This document shows positions 1 through 11,400 of a stretch of 64,000 nt of DNA, piece by piece. Numbering within the stretch: position 1 is the first letter of the stretch; each line of letters opens with the position of its first letter. The stretch covers positions 100,013 through 164,012 of the forward strand of contig PUQB01000567.1 in assembly GCA_003024785.1 (NCBI GenBank), given 5' to 3'. The notes below the pieces were generated by a model that ran no database searches, was not told the DNA's origin, and saw only the letters and a list, made by a program, of their open reading frames with translations. The stretch is from Selaginella tamariscina (lineage: Eukaryota > Streptophyta > Lycopodiopsida > Selaginellales > Selaginellaceae). The position numbers and the translations under genes are program-made.

Positions 1-1018
1 TGATTTGAAGCCATTACGGCATTACTACACAACAGCTCGTGGATATAAATTTGCTTCTAGACGACTCCGTGGATCATCAGGGAAGTCTTAGGACACATGC
101 CGGCGCAACCATATCCGTTCTCCTTGCAGCAGTAGTATTCACGGCCGTTCTCACATAGTTGCAAGCAGCCAAACCCATTCTTCAAGCAGCAAAAGTGTTT
201 CTTGGTTCCATCACACATCTGCAGGCAGCTGCCGAGCCCATTCTTCAGACAACAATAGTAGTTGATGTTGCTGTCACACTCTTGCAGGCACTGCCCAAAT
301 CCATCCTTGAGACAGCAATAGGTGTCACTTAAACCTGGAAGGTAGCAAAACGAGAGCGAGATATAATGCAAACTTTGATAATGGTTTTGTAGACTTACCT
401 GTACGTGGAATCACCTGAGTCACTTCGTCCATCTTAGATCCCTCGTTCACAAAGACCACTGCAGATCAAAGAAACATCAGGCAAACTACAAAAAACGAAT
501 GGAGGAAGATGGCAGATTCTAAATCTTACCGAACACAAAAAGGGAGCATTCTATCGAACGGCATCTCTTGAACAGCTGATCAGAACCAAACTCTATCCCA
601 CGGCATGCTTTCTTCAGATGTGGCTTATAAACTCCCGGGCTAACGTATTTTATTATGCCCTGCGTGCACCTCGCGGGAGTGACAACCGGATTGAAGATAA
701 GATACAAATTTTTTATGGACATTAGAAGCAAAAATATTGAAATCAAAGTTGATGGACATTCAATGCAGCGTGCTATTGCCTATATTTCGGTAAACTACAT
801 GATATAATTATGTATGTACAAATATATAAAATTGGCGTCACTCTGTTCTAACTTCTAAGAGCATATTTAAGTTGTGTCATCCAAGCAGCATCTATTCATG
901 TGATTGTAAAAGTCCCCTTCAGTAAGTCAAAGTATGATGTTGGAGGAGCACAAGTAGTTCGGCTTCAAATATTGTATCTTTGGGTGCATTGGGCACTGTT
1001 CTGTCTTGCACATCTGCT
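1..1018. repeat. Segmental duplication, direct copy of 48,792-49,815
   Basis: The window opens inside a block nearly identical, same orientation, to 48,792-49,815. It includes peptide gene copy 1, its upstream sequence and a non-coding stretch (565-1,018) where I see no gene. Similarity stops at about 1,018, exactly where a block in inverted orientation begins. Confidence 0.85.
57..564 (-). pseudogene. Cysteine-rich secreted peptide, copy 1 (four Cys repeats, damaged signal-peptide exon)
   Basis: Seen: three exons on the minus strand (564-530, 458-399, 334-57) with GT-AG introns at the same places as the intact copy at 48,848-49,338. Exon 3 encodes four tandem units of the form CC-x6/7-C-x3-C, such as CCLKDGFGQCLQEC and CCKENGYGCAGMC, ending MCPKTSLMIHGVV; the intact copy has three units. 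Exon 1 is 35 nt against 82 nt in the intact copy. About 47 nt coding for the hydrophobic signal core are missing, which changes the phase, so the spliced reading runs into a stop in exon 2. Inference: a formerly secreted disulfide-rich peptide gene that no longer makes its product unless another start is used. I do not recognise the family; the spacing fits neither granulin nor metallothionein. Confidence 0.72.
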
Positions 1019-1659
1019 AACGTACTATATATATACTTTAAAATGGAGAAAGCATGTTAACAAACAAGATTAATAGACCAGGGTGAAACATAAATAATAA
1101 ATTAATCGGTTAAACAATATCAATAAACTCAGTACGACATTAATAATTTAATTTTTAATTTGAAGTGCAAAAATTATAAAATTTAATATGTTTGAAAATA
1201 AAATCAGCAATATGATTTAATATATGTTAACATACAATTTATAATTTGTTAATACAATAATATAGTATTTAAATATAAATATCTAGAAGTGTTCACAATA
1301 TGTAACGTGCATGTATAAAATTTAAACTTAAAATATAAACAAAAAAAAACCATATAATATATACTTATAAATAGAAGACTTTTTAAAAACTTCAGATATT
1401 GATAATTTAATATTCTATATTAATAAATTTTGATCATGTGAATCATCTCTCACCTGCAATTTCGTAAAATATCTGACCTATAATCGATTAAGTTAGACTA
1501 TTGTGTACGTGCGTGCGAGAGAGAGAACGGATGCAAATGTGTATGAAAAATGAATAAAATATGCGTCACGATCTTGCACTTCTCAGATATATATATGATC
1601 CGAATATTCTTTTATTTAAATGTCAGTTATTCACTTTGCCTAGTCCACACACGCCTATT

Positions 1660-2270
1660 ATGGAAGCAATTCCACCAGAGATTAAGGAATTCATTCTGAA
1701 CGAAGAGGTTTCAGTCACAAGAATCTCAAATCGTTCCCCACTTATCCCAGAAATCCCATGCAATCCCAATTCCATCTTCTAGATCCAAACACTAACTCAT
1801 GGGTAAGAATGTTCATCCTGGAACTATCCCAGTGATCGTTTACTTCCTTCGTAGTGATGAAAACATCCCTAAAAAACAAGCTCTTGTTTTTATAAAAATA
1901 GTTAATGAAACATGTGTTTGTTAATTACAGGTGCGTGCGTGCGTGCGTGTGTGTATGTAAAGTATATGTTTGTGTAAATAACATATACAATGTGTACTAT
2001 AACAGACTTGCGCCAGAGTTTCGCCTCCCAGCAGCATATGAAGATGGCCTGCATGTACTAAGATGGCTGCAGGACATACTCTTCTCAGGCAATAACTTGC
2101 CTCACACAGAGTTGTTCAGCTGTGTCTGTAAACTTAATACAAACACACACACACATGCATATATGTGTATAACTTACTTGAGCAGGTTTCGAAGGAAGGT
2201 TTACTGACGGTTTTGGTGGTTGTGGGCGGGACAGACTTGTTACATGACCGGTAGATCGAATATGAATAAA
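1660..2270 (+). pseudogene. CXE/GID1-like carboxylesterase fragment A
   Basis: Pieces of a plant class-I carboxylesterase (alpha/beta hydrolase) in order: an N-terminal MEAIPPEIKEFILNEE segment (1,660-1,782), the conserved YNRLAPEFRLPAAYEDG region (about 1,999-2,110), and a C-terminal VVVGGTDLLHDR region (about 2,215-2,255). The HGGG oxyanion motif, the GxSxG nucleophile region and the catalytic His segment are missing or out of frame, and a GT-rich microsatellite lies between pieces. Its inverted counterpart at 45,190-46,325 keeps more of the gene, including HGGGF. A decayed fragment without activity. Confidence 0.75.
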
Positions 2271-2829
2271 TTTTCTAAGAAAATTGTTATTTTCCAGGTG
2301 AATTATTATAGTAAACATCAAGCAATTGTTATGTTTAAAGCAGCTAAGTTACTTAAAAATTTAAAGTACAGATTTTTAAGTAAATTTATAAATTTAAATA
2401 TAAATGTATTCTTTGTATAAAATTGCAAGTGCATGGACAGTATATAAGAAGCAAAACAATTTTAAAGTACAATATATGAACTTTGGTAAAAACAAGTATA
2501 TATCTTTCAAAATGGAAGTATTATATAAAAATATGTATGATATATTGTATACAACCGAAAAATATATATTATTTAAGAATCCCTATTATGTTCTTTAGAA
2601 CGTGTACGTATTAAACTGAATCATTTCAAATTTAATATTAATTTGTTTGACAGTTTTAAATAATGTAAAATAATGATTTGTACACTAAAACTGTGAGTTA
2701 TAAGTGCCTGATGTTTAATTAAATTTTGCAGAAACCCATATGTATTATTCTTACATAGTGTACGGCATATACACATGCATATACCGTACGCTGCTTTAAA
2801 CTATGTAAGTTCGAGGATACCTTAGCATA

Positions 2830-3325
2830 ATCTCTCGCGAGAACCCATGAATGAGAAGAGCGAGATACATTTGCACGAGCTCCAGAGAAGGACGACAAGA
2901 TCCCGTCACCAGATTCTTGCATCTCATCGAACGATGTTGCTAAAGAAAGATCCTTCCTGAAGCAAAACAACTGCACTCTGATGTTCGCGAGCACAAGGTT
3001 GCAGATGATGGTGGGAGCAAGCCTAGTCCGAATGTACATCAATTGGTCGATGGTCAGACACAACATGGTCCTATGGACAAGCATGGTGGCTGCATATGTG
3101 AACGACGAGGAAAACCACGGAGGGGATGGAGTTTCTTGTTAAGAATGCAACAGGAAGGTGTTCTTCCAGACAGAGTTACCTTCATCAACATCCTGATTCC
3201 CCAGTTGTTATTATGTGGGGAGATGGTTCATGACATGAGACAGTACTCTTGCGATGGCTATGATGGTTACAGCATGGAAGACTATCGATATAGTGAAAGC
3301 CCAAATACAAGATCTCACTGTGGAT
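2830..3325 (+). pseudogene. PPR-protein gene fragment, copy 1
   Basis: Plus-strand reading gives short PPR-like stretches (GASLVRMYINW, LWTSMVAAYVN) matching the better copy at 44,315-44,506, where the pattern MYIKCGSTNDARQVFDGM followed by WTSMVAAYV is typical of plant organellar RNA-binding PPR proteins. Frames change several times and only about two repeats remain. The same fragment recurs at 44,170-44,650 (minus) and 61,500-62,040 (plus). Non-functional remnant. Confidence 0.65.
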
Positions 3326-3330
3326 GAACA

Positions 3331-3546
3331 TTGTAACTAAAAATGGGAATGATGAAAATATAAAAAAAAATTCTTTAATTAATATTTATGTATTGATTAT
3401 TAATATTTTAAACATATATTTTAAATAATTATTTTTTTAAAATATATTATTTAAAATTATTTCTTTATATTAAAAATATTAATTAAATAATAAAATTATT
3501 AGATATTAAAACAATGAGACTATAGACATTGCCATTTTAGTTATAA
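3331..3546. mobile_element. AT-rich MITE-like insertion, copy 1
   Basis: A roughly 215-bp AT-rich block absent from the paralogous sequence at 62,040. Its ends are inverted: GTAACTAAAAATGGGAATG at the left, and ATAACTAAAATGGCAATG when the right end is read inward. A related element sits at 62,771-62,966 where the paralogue at about 12,510 lacks it. No coding capacity; class II non-autonomous element inferred. Confidence 0.6.
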
Positions 3547-3584
3547 GGTTCATATGGGAAAGATCGTGGTAGAAGCTCCCCAGG

Positions 3585-3710
3585 GGGTCTCGGCGAAAAG
3601 GAGGCTCCGGCTCAGGAGGCTTCATATTATTCTAGTATATTCGCGGATATTCTAGGGTTATTCTAGCATATTCTAGAATATTCTCAAGAATATTCTAGAA
3701 TATATAAGTT
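3585..3710 (+). repeat. MULE left terminal inverted repeat
   Basis: Begins GGGTCTCGGCG, then GGAGGCT and CAGGAGGC blocks, then repeated TATTCTAGAATATTC-type sequence. Just inside (3,717-3,755) a GCCGACTGGCTTAATA-like subterminal motif occurs twice in tandem. Confidence 0.78.
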
Positions 3711-3774
3711 TTTTAATATGCCGACTGGCTTAATATATGCCGAATGGCTTAATAAAACATAAACCCTAAACCAT

Positions 3775-6700
3775 TTATCCTTGTAGCACTGGTGGGTCAT
3801 GAACTCTGTTGCAATTCACCAGCAAACGGTGGACCTCCATGTCACTGAGCGATCGCCTTTGTAGAAAATATGTGACTTCCGGGTTCAAGCCAAGCACACG
3901 GCTATAGACGAAGTACATGTGTACACATGGGCTCCAACTTTTGCTCTTCTGAAATGTAGAACAACTGCATGAAGGATAAGTATTAATAGTCACCTTTGCA
4001 GAGTCATTTCCTGCCGACACAACGAAAGCCTCCTTCCGTCCTCTAGCTGTCACTTCAACATTTCGCACACAACCTAAAAACGTCTTGGCCTTGCGGAAAT
4101 TCTTCTCTTGTTCCTTAGACATTTTTTTGGAGTCCGAACCATACGTCCTTCGAAAGGTGGAATTGTTGTAGATCCAGCTCCACGTGGTGGCGATGGTGTT
4201 TTGTCCTTCTGACCCTCATCTACTCTTCCTGCCATCCCCTGTAAACCTTCCAGAACAAAGCCTGCATCCTGTAGTTCTCTACCTCCTCACTTGTCAGCTT
4301 CATTTCCTTGAGCATAGGCCAAACCGTTGGTGGTGTTGGAATTCGAGACCGAAGAATTTTGCCGTTTGGCCGCGTGAAACACCCTGAATCTTTTGGGCAG
4401 AACCACATCATCTGTTGTACATACTCCTCATTCCCCAAGGCATCAATGTACATTCGTTTTCCATAGAATCCTGGTGCTGGCACTCTGCTTGGATAACCGA
4501 TTGGTTTTCCACACAGAGCAGTTCCTTCCTGATTCATCCCCAAACCTTAACCTTACTGGATGCTCCGATTCGTCTGATGGCCCACTCTGTTTGAGCAATC
4601 TCTCTCTCGAAACCTCTTCGAACCTTAACCTCTTTCTCCTGTTGTTTTGGACCACCCGCTCTGTGTACTCTACATCATGTCTGTGTGAACGTCGAGCATC
4701 AGACTGTTCTGTTCCTGTGACTGTTCTCCTAACAGTTTGCACTCGAACGTTAGTGGTACTCGTGAACTCCGGGCTGGTCAAGTGTTCCTCGCCTTCCACC
4801 AGATTAATAATTGTTGATGGAGATACACTTTTCCCCTCAGAGAGTTTGTGTTGCACTCGTTTCAACAGAGTTTCCTTCGAAGGCCCTGACCCTGTATACC
4901 TCCCTTCTATTGCCGCTTTCACCTTCGCACTCTGCATAACTGCATCGGTGAGGTCTAACATTGTCGCCTCCAGCAGTGGTACTCTTTTGGCCAATCTTGC
5001 TCTTCTTGCTCTCGCGTGAATCACTTCAGCATTGTTTGTAGTTGGACGCTCGCAAGTCCTTCTTCTGTCATGTCTCCCAGTTCCGCCATGGAGATGTGGT
5101 CCTCATGCTGATCCACCAAGACAGCCATGTCTTCAAAGCTCGAATGTTTGACCTCGTCCTTCCCAAAAGACTCGAGAATTGCCAGTTGTTCTTTCTTAGA
5201 TTGTTCATTCAGTGCTGCAGGCCAGGCACGAGCAAGCTTCATGTGTTCTTCCGATGTTCTTCTGCGATCCATTTCTTTGTCACCTGACGCACGGATTGCA
5301 TAAAGTGAAACAGACAGCTTCTTTCCCTCCCTTTCATCTTTGCTCCGTTGTTGAATACTTGGCGCAAGGCTATCCATATCGCTCCAGCCTCATCCGACAT
5401 GAAACCAGCAAAGTTGACATTCTCCAAACCCTGCTTCTTACAAACCTCTAGCATTGTGTTCAAGAACTTCAGCACTGCAACATTATCTTCGCGGCACATA
5501 TCTGCATAAGCTATAGTCACCATGGATCTGACACTGCAAGAGAGCGTTAGATAACAAGATTAGAAAGTGTTATGAAGAGTTTTACAACTTACAATGGGTC
5601 ATAAAGGTGTATTCCAATTGTCGCCCAGTCTGGTATGCGGTGCGTGTGGTCCAGAACAACCCATTGATCATGAAGGTCTCCTCATTTGACACTTCTGATG
5701 TACTCAACTCCTGAACCGGTCCCTCAACTGTCATTTTGAAGATCAGAGGCTGCTCCTCAGCACCATGCAGTTCCATCCCTGGAACATGTATGACGTGAAT
5801 GAAAGGTATTGGCAGCTTTGTCTTCAGCTCCAGAAGACCCGTAACCCTCTCTAAAGTGTGTCTCCTTCTGTCTTGATTGTGTAATCCAGTCCGAGTCCTA
5901 AAGAAAAGGTCACGTCAGTGTGTAGAGATCTAAAAAAAATACCTTCGATGGTTTGTTAGAGGTTCAAGTTTTGAGAGTAAACCAGTGTACAGACTTCTCC
6001 TTCTTCCTTGAAAAGTTCTTCAAAGATGAGCTCACGCGCGGCTTGAAACTCAATCACTCGTTGATTGGTTCGCGGACTGTCTTTACCACGTTGCTGACAC
6101 TGATCTGGCTCGCTGAACGTTTGAAGCTGACACTGAGGGCTGACTGGATGCTGATGAACACCTCTGTGAATGAACAACCTTGTAAAAGAAATGTCGTCTG
6201 GCAGAATGTAGTACACATAAGCCGGACAAGTGTGCACCAGCAATGGCTCCTCTCCACAATGCTTACATTTTATGCCTATTACTTTGCCTGTCTCAGTTGT
6301 CTTTGCCTTCTCCACAGCACCCTTGAAGTGACATTCATTTGCTTTCTTCTCAAAAGCCAAGTAGGGGAGGTAGGATTGATGCATTGGAGATGTCCGACAC
6401 ATGAACTTCGACTGACTCGCGCCGAACATGCCAGTGTGTTGTGCTCGGTGTGTCCAATGGTAGCAGCCATCCTTGCGATTCATCCCCGAGTACTTCTCTG
6501 TGCTTTTGTCTTAGGGGGAGTTCGAAAATGACATTTCCATTGTATATCTGCGTAGTTCAGAGACTCGTTTAACTTCAGATGAACCAATGAAGATCCTTCC
6601 CTATCCTACATTTGTCTGCTCTTAGAAGACACACCAGCATGGATTCCTCACGCTCCTCTGTCCGCAACCTGAACAACGGGCCCTTTGCCGGGCACAATGT

Positions 6701-6905
6701 GTAAAAGACAAACTGGTTTGATGCATTGCCTTCTGGTAACAACTCCACATCTTCTCCAGAACTCGCAGAAACTGACATCAATTTGTATACTGAACCAACA
6801 AGGAATGTTGAAAGCAATGTGAAGATCATGTTCAAACACAAAAGCATTTCCATCTTCATCGACTGGGAAATCTTTGTCAATGCCTTCATAGGTAACTCTG
6901 GCCAT
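3775..6905 (-). pseudogene. MULE transposase (DDE region plus SWIM zinc finger), interrupted
   Basis: Read on the minus strand. The start at 6,905 gives MARVTYEGIDKDFPVDEDG. At 6,480-5,956 a Cys/His-rich N-terminal region (IKCKHCG, then IHRGVHQHP) may bind DNA. At about 5,610-5,239 lies the catalytic core: HLYDPF holds a candidate first Asp, FMSDEAG a second, followed by CLFHFMQSV, the usual C/H motif of MULE transposases. A GT-AG intron (about 5,593-5,537) splits this core, and another intron is likely at about 5,944-5,895. A charged linker follows (5,377-4,443). At the C-terminus (about 4,122-3,775) CSC followed by CVH forms a SWIM zinc finger. The frame changes several times outside plausible introns (near 6,800, 6,490, 5,620, 5,030 and 4,450), so the gene looks decayed or poorly sequenced. 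I could not place the third catalytic acidic residue. Confidence 0.75.
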
Positions 6906-7405
6906 GACAACGCAAGGAGAAAGCTCGGTGGTTTAGGAAAGCAAAGCAAAAGATTAAACACACTTTCTCTTACCAAAAAAAAATTACAATCGTTAACAAT
7001 AAACGTGAATACACGTTTGTATATAATTAATTCTATGCTGCCCAGTTCACAGTGTTCTTAATGATGTCCTCTCTAGTATCACCGATTTAATTTAATTTCT
7101 ACCTTTTATGATTTGAAATATCTTCACATTTACCAATTATTCACATATTTTAAAATAAACCCTAAATATTAATGTCACATTTATTCCGTAGGGTTCACTG
7201 TTTTCATTGCGGCTAGGGTTTTTTGGTAGATAGGGTTTACTGTTTCCATTGCGGCTAGGGTTCTTTCAATCTCAGATCTGTTTCCACTGCGGCAGATCCA
7301 GAGGGTTTCTTCAATCTCAGATCTCAGAGTTACGGTTTCCACTGCGGCGCCATCCATTTCGACTCGATTCGTGCAGCGCCCAAGTATAACAATGGAGATT
7401 TCTGT
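6906..7405. promoter_or_regulatory. Probable bidirectional promoter of the MULE genes
   Basis: A 500-bp gap between divergent genes. It contains AT-rich DNA and then, at 7,190-7,360, repeated elements: TTTCCATTGCGGC or TTTCCACTGCGGC about four times, and TAGGGTTT-type telo-box motifs (an established plant promoter element) about four times. The regulatory role is inferred from position and motif repetition. Confidence 0.45.
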
Positions 7406-8430
7406 GCCGATTTAGATTCTCGGCACCATCCTGCTCAGCCGGCGGCCACAAGGTATGTGTAATTTCTGTATTTTATGATTTGCTGCTCAAAGTATTTCTT
7501 TTTCCAGAGATATAGGGTCTTCTTATTTGTGCCGACTGAGAGCAACGGCACCATCCTGGTTCAGTCGGCAAACACAAGGTATCGTCGATTTATTTATTTT
7601 TTTCCTTGCGGCTCAAGTATACGTGTCACAATGTTTTTTTTCAGAGTTAATGGGTCTTTCCATTTGTGCCGACTGAGAGTGACGGCACCATCCTGGTTCA
7701 GTCGGCAAAAACAAGGTATTTTCGATTTGTTTTTTTTTGCTTTCTGGCTCAAGTATTCGTATCACAAGGTTTTTATTTTCAGAGTTAATGGGTCTTCCCA
7801 TTTGTGCCGACTGAGAGTGACGGCACCATCCTAGTTCAGTCGGCAGCCACAAGGTATGTTCGATATATTTATTTTTTGCTTTCTGGATCATGTATTCGTA
7901 TCACATTGTTTTTTTTCAGAGTTAATGTGTCTTCTCATTTGTGCCGACTGAGAGTGACGGCACCATCCTTCTTCAGTCGGCAGCCACAAGGTATTTTGAA
8001 TTTGTTTATATTTTGCTCTGCGGCTCAAGTATCCGTATAACAATGTTTTTTTTCAGAGTTATAGTGTCTTCCCATTTGTGCCGACTGAGAGTGACGGCAC
8101 CATCCTTCTTCAGTCGGCAGCCACAAGGTATTTTGAATTAGTTTTTTTTTCTTTGCGTCTCAAGTATTTCTTTTAAAACAGTTAATGGGTCTTCCCATTT
8201 GTGCCGTCTGAGAGGGACGGCACCATCCTATCTCAGTCGGCACCATTATCTCTTCTGTGCCGTCTGACAGACACAAACTATCTCAGTCGGCAGGTTTTTT
8301 CTTCTACATCTCTCTGCCGACTGAGAGGGTCGGCAGCATCTAGCTTGAGTCGGCAGCCACAAGGTTAGTCATCTTTGTTTGTTTTTTTATTTTGACTCCT
8401 CATCAATTGACTTGTGTGTTTACTTTCCAG
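7406..8430 (+). repeat. Tandem array of exon/intron-like units with inverted-repeat motifs
   Basis: About six regular units with period 137-138 bp (GCCGACTGAG at 7,531, 7,668, 7,806, 7,943 and 8,080; a variant at 8,203), with diverged units at both edges. In a typical unit a T-rich tract ends in CAG, 71 nt follow, then AAG|GTAT opens a 66-nt T-rich spacer that ends in the next CAG. The 71-nt segment contains arms GCCGACTGA and TCAGTCGGC (9-bp perfect inverted repeat) and an overlapping alternative pair GTGCCG/CGGCAC. The last unit runs through a donor-like AAG|GTTAGT (about 8,363) to an acceptor at 8,430, eleven bases before the ATG of the ParB-methyltransferase gene. So the array could be a chain of 5' untranslated mini-exons, a set of protein-binding sites, or both. 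Confidence 0.72.
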
Positions 8431-8441
8431 AGTTTCCCAAA

Positions 8442-11400
8442 ATGGTGAGAGCTTCAAAACGTCTACTAGAGACTGCGCCTGATGAAGAGCCACGGGAAGA
8501 GAAGAGGATATCGAAGCAGAAGCGAGGCAAGAGAGGAGAACCATCTAATGTACCAAAGGAGGATCCTCCAGTGACTCAGTCTGGAGTAGTAGCAGTTGAG
8601 CAAGAACAGCCTCCACCAACAATCACAGATTTCCCGGAGAGCTCGTCGCAGTTGCCTCCTTCATCCGCTGAGGTTGCAGTCCTGAACGAGCAAGTGCAGA
8701 TGACAGAGGCAGCTGAAGCTAGCGAGGACGACTTGGAGGAGGCAGTCAGCAAAAAGAGAGGCCGCGGGAAAGCTGATTCAAAAGGCAAGAAGGCGAAGAG
8801 CGATAAGGAGCCGAAGGAGTTATACAGCATACCGGCGAGCCTGCATTTGGAGAGCTCAGCAAACCTGCTCGACAAAATTACTATCAAGGGACTTGGTGAT
8901 CCTCCTGATGTGCCCATCTGCAGAATACATTCCAACGAGGTGGTTCGACGAGTGAACCCAGGGGACTTGGACAGGCTGGTGTCATCGTTGAAGAAGGCTG
9001 GTTATCTACGCAACACGGCCTTGTTCATTCTGTCCATCGGAGATCGACTCACTGCTGAGGAGCTATCGGAGCTGTCGAAGGACACGATTCAGTACGAGCA
9101 GCACCGGTCTTTCGAGCAAGCTCTTACTCAGCCGGAGTACAAACAGTGGGCTTCAAGGCTCTCAAACAGGAAGTTTAGCTGCTGGGACGGGAACCATAGG
9201 CTACAGGCTTTGCAGAAGCTGTACCGAGAGGATGCAGAGGACAACCAGCGATGGGCTATTCGCGTTCGATCGAGTTTCATCTCCACGGAGAACCTCGACA
9301 TTCTTCAACTGGTTTCGATGTTCCAATCGATTAACATGTGAGTATTTTCTTTTCTTTTTGTTAAGAGTTTAGACTTACAGTTTCGTTGAACAGATCTTCA
9401 GCAACATCTGTGGAAACAACGCTACCACATATTCTCCTCGCTGTAAAGGCGGTCTGCACTAGTACAGAAGGAACTCAGAAAATCCTCGAGTCACTCACGG
9501 AGGTTGATCGTCTTGAGGTGCGGAAGTGGAAGGAGAGTTCATCAGGAAAGACGGCTTGGCATCCTCTTCCGAACCTGATCTGCGCAAAGATACTTTTCAA
9601 GGTAACCTCCGATTTAATTTATAGGAAAGAAATTTTTAACTTGTTCTATGTGCAGAACGAGATCGACGATGATCTCGACAGAGCAGTCACCAGTGCTAAG
9701 GGCAATCCACAGGTTGAGGTGAACCTGAAGCAGCTAGTGTACAAGAAGCATGACAAGCGTATGCACAAGTTCCTCTCCATCATAGACCCAGACTTGGGGG
9801 AGGAGTGGTTCCAGAAGGTGACAAACATCTCTCATAAGCAGTGTCGCTGGATGGGCATTGAGAAGCTGTATGCGATGTCAAGGGCGAAGATTCCAAACAT
9901 GCTGCGACTCCGATACCTAACAAGCTCACCCGTCTCGAATCCAAGGCAGAACAACAGACACTTGGGCTACCGGGCATGCAGGACAAAGAGTGGATCAAGT
10001 GGTTCACCTTGGACTTATATTGGAAGGCTGTGCGCGAGGAAGCCATTCAGATCCTTAAGGGGTTGCGAGAGGATGGTGAAGAAGTTGGAACGGATGTCGA
10101 CTTCATGAGCTGGTTTGACGAGATGAGAATTCGGAGCAAGTGCCTGGTCTTTCAGCCCTTCCATGACTGCATACGGTTCACTTATTCGATGGAGCCGAAT
10201 GAGTTTTGGAGCGTGAGGAATCTGCGCGTCGGATGATATGGAGGTAAGCTTTCAATCCAGCATTGCTACTGTCTGACTTTGTGTTGCAGGTTCATACTGG
10301 CGAAGCAAATGACACCGTCCCATACGATGAAGCTGTGGACAGATCATACAAGCGAGCCTCACATGTGGTCGAAGAGCAGAGGAGCTCTAACACCGTTCGA
10401 ACGGGAGCATGTTCCATTCTGGCTCGACTGTCCGTCGCAACAGCCACCAGCTTGGGAGAGCACACTATTCGACATGCACGCCAATGATCTACCAGCGATT
10501 GTTTGGGAGCCAGAAGAAGTAGAGGCTATCAAGAAGAGCAAGATGAAGAAGACGGTGCGGAAGACAACTACACCTGCAAAGGGATCGGGAGCGGGACCAA
10601 GCTCTTCTACAGCACCTCCGCCGGCATTCGACTTTACAATCAATGAGGTACAGCCACTTGTAGCTAGTTTGGACATCAAGGACGACCTGATGACCTTCAT
10701 CCCGACCCTGGCTGCATCCCGTGGATCCTACGACCTAGCTGTGTGCGACATGGAGGAGATGAGCAGGTCTTTCTTCGAGCCAGGTGCTTCCCAGACAGAG
10801 GTGTACACCAAGCTCCGAGAACAGGTTGACAGACTACATACGGTTGAGTCACAAACGTTGTTCCAGGAAGTGGTAGGTGAATACGGCTTCAACCTCATCA
10901 TCCTCGACTTGCCCAATGAGCTTGTATATGGAGGTGCTAGCATCAACAAGGACATTGTGCAGCTAGATCCGGTGAAGTTTGAGGAGGCCTTGCAGTTCAG
11001 TGGAATGCACTTGGCAGCGAGTGGTTTCATGGTCGTCTTCGCGAGTTCTCCTTCTGTTTCGGCGGTGATTCAGGCGGCTGCAGTAATCAACTTGGAGGTT
11101 GCAGGGACTTACAGCGTCTACCGTGCACGAGGCTGGGGATACCGTGACAAAATTAAGGTAAGCTAGCTATTCAAGTTCAAGTTTAACTTGGTCTATGTGG
11201 CAGGATAACTTGTTAGTTCTCTTGGTGCTGCAAAGCTCTGAGAAGAAGTCGAAGAGGCCAAACCCTCTGGCGTTGACGAACACGATCCTCGTCGACACTG
11301 CCGACCGTTATCAGGAGGCTTGGTAAGGAAGTGCTTTGCTATGTTTATCCTAATGGAAGATTGTGCAGGATTATGATTCAACCGAAGAGTGTTCGACTCA

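Larger units (their letters stand above)
1017..3325. repeat. Segmental duplication, inverted copy of about 44,165-47,105
   Basis: From about 1,017 the sequence follows the reverse complement of 47,105 downward: AT-rich DNA (1,019-1,560, no gene), then a CXE fragment, more AT-rich DNA (2,280-2,720), then a PPR fragment. The same CXE-then-PPR order is read on the minus strand at 46,325-44,170. The arms differ by indels, so the duplication is not fresh. Confidence 0.82.

Noticed and set aside
57-371. Reading the Cys-rich peptide as a granulin or metallothionein
   Set aside because: Granulins have about six CC pairs in a fixed 12-Cys pattern, and metallothioneins are rich in CxC without a signal peptide; neither fits CC-x6/7-C-x3-C with a signal peptide.
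4393-5019. 208-residue plus-strand frame, and the 320-bp plus frame at 5,953
   Set aside because: Both are antisense to the MULE transposase coding region, with no domain of their own.
7531-8350. Regularly spaced repeats resembling a CRISPR array
   Set aside because: Spacers are themselves repeats of one another, units are 137 bp, T-rich splice-like tracts are present, and the setting is a plant transposon.
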